Source: an uncultured Collinsella sp. (GTDB taxonomy: Bacteria > Actinomycetota > Coriobacteriia > Coriobacteriales > Coriobacteriaceae). Taken from it: 6,477 nt of DNA. Made by a program: the position numbers and the translations under genes. The stretch lies in contig CABQHR010000107.1 in the NCBI GenBank assembly GCA_902463875.1, positions 1 to 6,477 on the forward strand. The letters run 5' to 3'. This document shows, in pieces, positions 5,830 through 6,477 of this stretch. How positions within the stretch are numbered: position 1 is the stretch's first letter; each line of letters starts with the position of its first letter. The notes beneath the pieces were generated by a model. The model searched no databases and had not been told where the DNA came from. It saw only the letters and a list, made by a program, of their open reading frames with translations.

Positions 5830-6477
5830 TTAGGCCTCGCCTCCCTTCGTGACGGCGGCATCCGCGGTCGCTGCAGTGATTTTCCAGCTCGCGGCCTGTT
5901 CGTATTCGGCCCACATCTTGGCGTACAGGCCGTTTTGGGACAGCAGCTCGGCATGAGTGCCAGCCTCCTGCACGCTACCCTGGTTGAGCACCACGATCTT
6001 GTTGGCCCCCACCACGGTCGAAAGCCGGTGCGCGATCATAATGACCGTGCGGCCCGCCGCCAATTTGCTAAAGGCGCGCTGGATGAGCGCCTCGTTCTCG
6101 GGGTCGGCAAAGGCTGTGGCCTCGTCGAGCACCACGATGGGCGCGTCCTTAAGAATTGCGCGGGCGAGCGACACGCGCTGGACCTCGCCGCCCGAAAGGT
6201 ACGCCCCGCCGGCGCCGAGCATGGTGTCGATGCCCTGCGGGAGCTTGGCCACAATGTCGTCGCACTGAGCTGCGGAGAGGGCCGCACGCACTTCGTCGTC
6301 AGTGGCCGTAGGCTTGGAGGCGCGCACGTTATCGGCAAGTGTTTGCCGGAACAGCTGGTTGGTCTGGAACACGAAGGCGACCTGGTCCATGAGCTCGTGC
6401 GGGTCCATGTCGCGAACGTCCACACCGCCTACGAGCACTCGACCCGAGGAAACATCCCAAAAACGCGGGATCAGGCT
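5830..6477 (-). CDS. ABC transporter ATP-binding half (N-terminal part off window)
   Basis: Only the last 215 residues are visible. They form most of a nucleotide-binding domain, opening with SLIPRFWDVSSGR, the helix that follows Walker A; Walker A itself and the whole membrane domain lie beyond 6477. Visible motifs are the Q-loop in FVFQTNQLF, signature LSGGEVQR, Walker B IVVLDE, a D-loop region reading AFADPENE in place of the common ASLD, and the switch histidine in IAHRLST. The AFADPENE form recalls YbtP/IrtA-type proteins. Its TAA abuts the ATG of the next ABC gene with no gap, so the two are co-translated and very likely form one heterodimeric transporter. The GTG at 6438 is internal to the conserved domain and is not the true start. 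The tail after WKITAAT is low-complexity and alanine-rich. Confidence 0.92.
   Translation of the reverse strand, partial: SLIPRFWDVSSGRVLVGGVDVRDMDPHELMDQVAFVFQTNQLFRQTLADNVRASKPTATDDEVRAALSAAQCDDIVAKLPQGIDTMLGAGGAYLSGGEVQRVSLARAILKDAPIVVLDEATAFADPENEALIQRAFSKLAAGRTVIMIAHRLSTVVGANKIVVLNQGSVQEAGTHAELLSQNGLYAKMWAEYEQAASWKITAATADAAVTKGGEA

Overview
The window looks like chromosomal DNA from a high-GC Gram-positive gut bacterium, most likely Coriobacteriia and perhaps Collinsella. This rests on GC-rich codon use, AGGGAG/GGGAGG ribosome binding sites, a small protein that resembles DUF6110 next to a P-type ATPase, and short GGGAC..GTCCC palindromes that I associate with Collinsella intergenic DNA. 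The taxon is inference from memory, not a search result. All five supported genes lie on the minus strand, so the window is described from high to low coordinates.

At the right edge (6477 to 4072) two half-size ABC transporters are coupled stop-to-start (TAA directly followed by ATG). The first is cut by the window edge and only its nucleotide-binding domain is visible. The second is complete at 585 residues. They probably form one heterodimeric exporter-fold transporter. The D-loop pair (FADPENE in one, SLDVENE in the other) recalls the YbtP/YbtQ and IrtA/IrtB siderophore transporter class, but the substrate is not shown.

Next (about 4063 to 2542) is a visibly more AT-rich module: one gene for a 449-residue AAA_14/DUF4143 ATPase with a PD-(D/E)XK-like C-terminus. 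Ahead of it lies a 77-bp nested palindrome holding two tandem 22-bp dyads. The module is bracketed by two similar 17-bp palindromes in the same orientation.

Between 2559 and 2112 is a gap without a convincing gene. It holds a 140-bp inverted-repeat element (35-bp arms, 70-bp centre) and, nearer the next gene, a 16-bp operator-like palindrome.

The left end (2111 to 1) is a two-gene unit: an 82-residue single-membrane-span protein (DUF6110-like) and, 18 nt later, a P1B-like metal ATPase running off the window after 614 residues. Its membrane metal motif is SCALK instead of the usual CPC. The pairing resembles the mycobacterial PacL (DUF1490)-Ctp arrangement and suggests a metal-efflux ATPase with a small membrane partner.

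The most interesting items are the nested palindrome and its linked ATPase, the ATPase/small-protein pair with its unusual metal motif, and the 140-bp inverted repeat.
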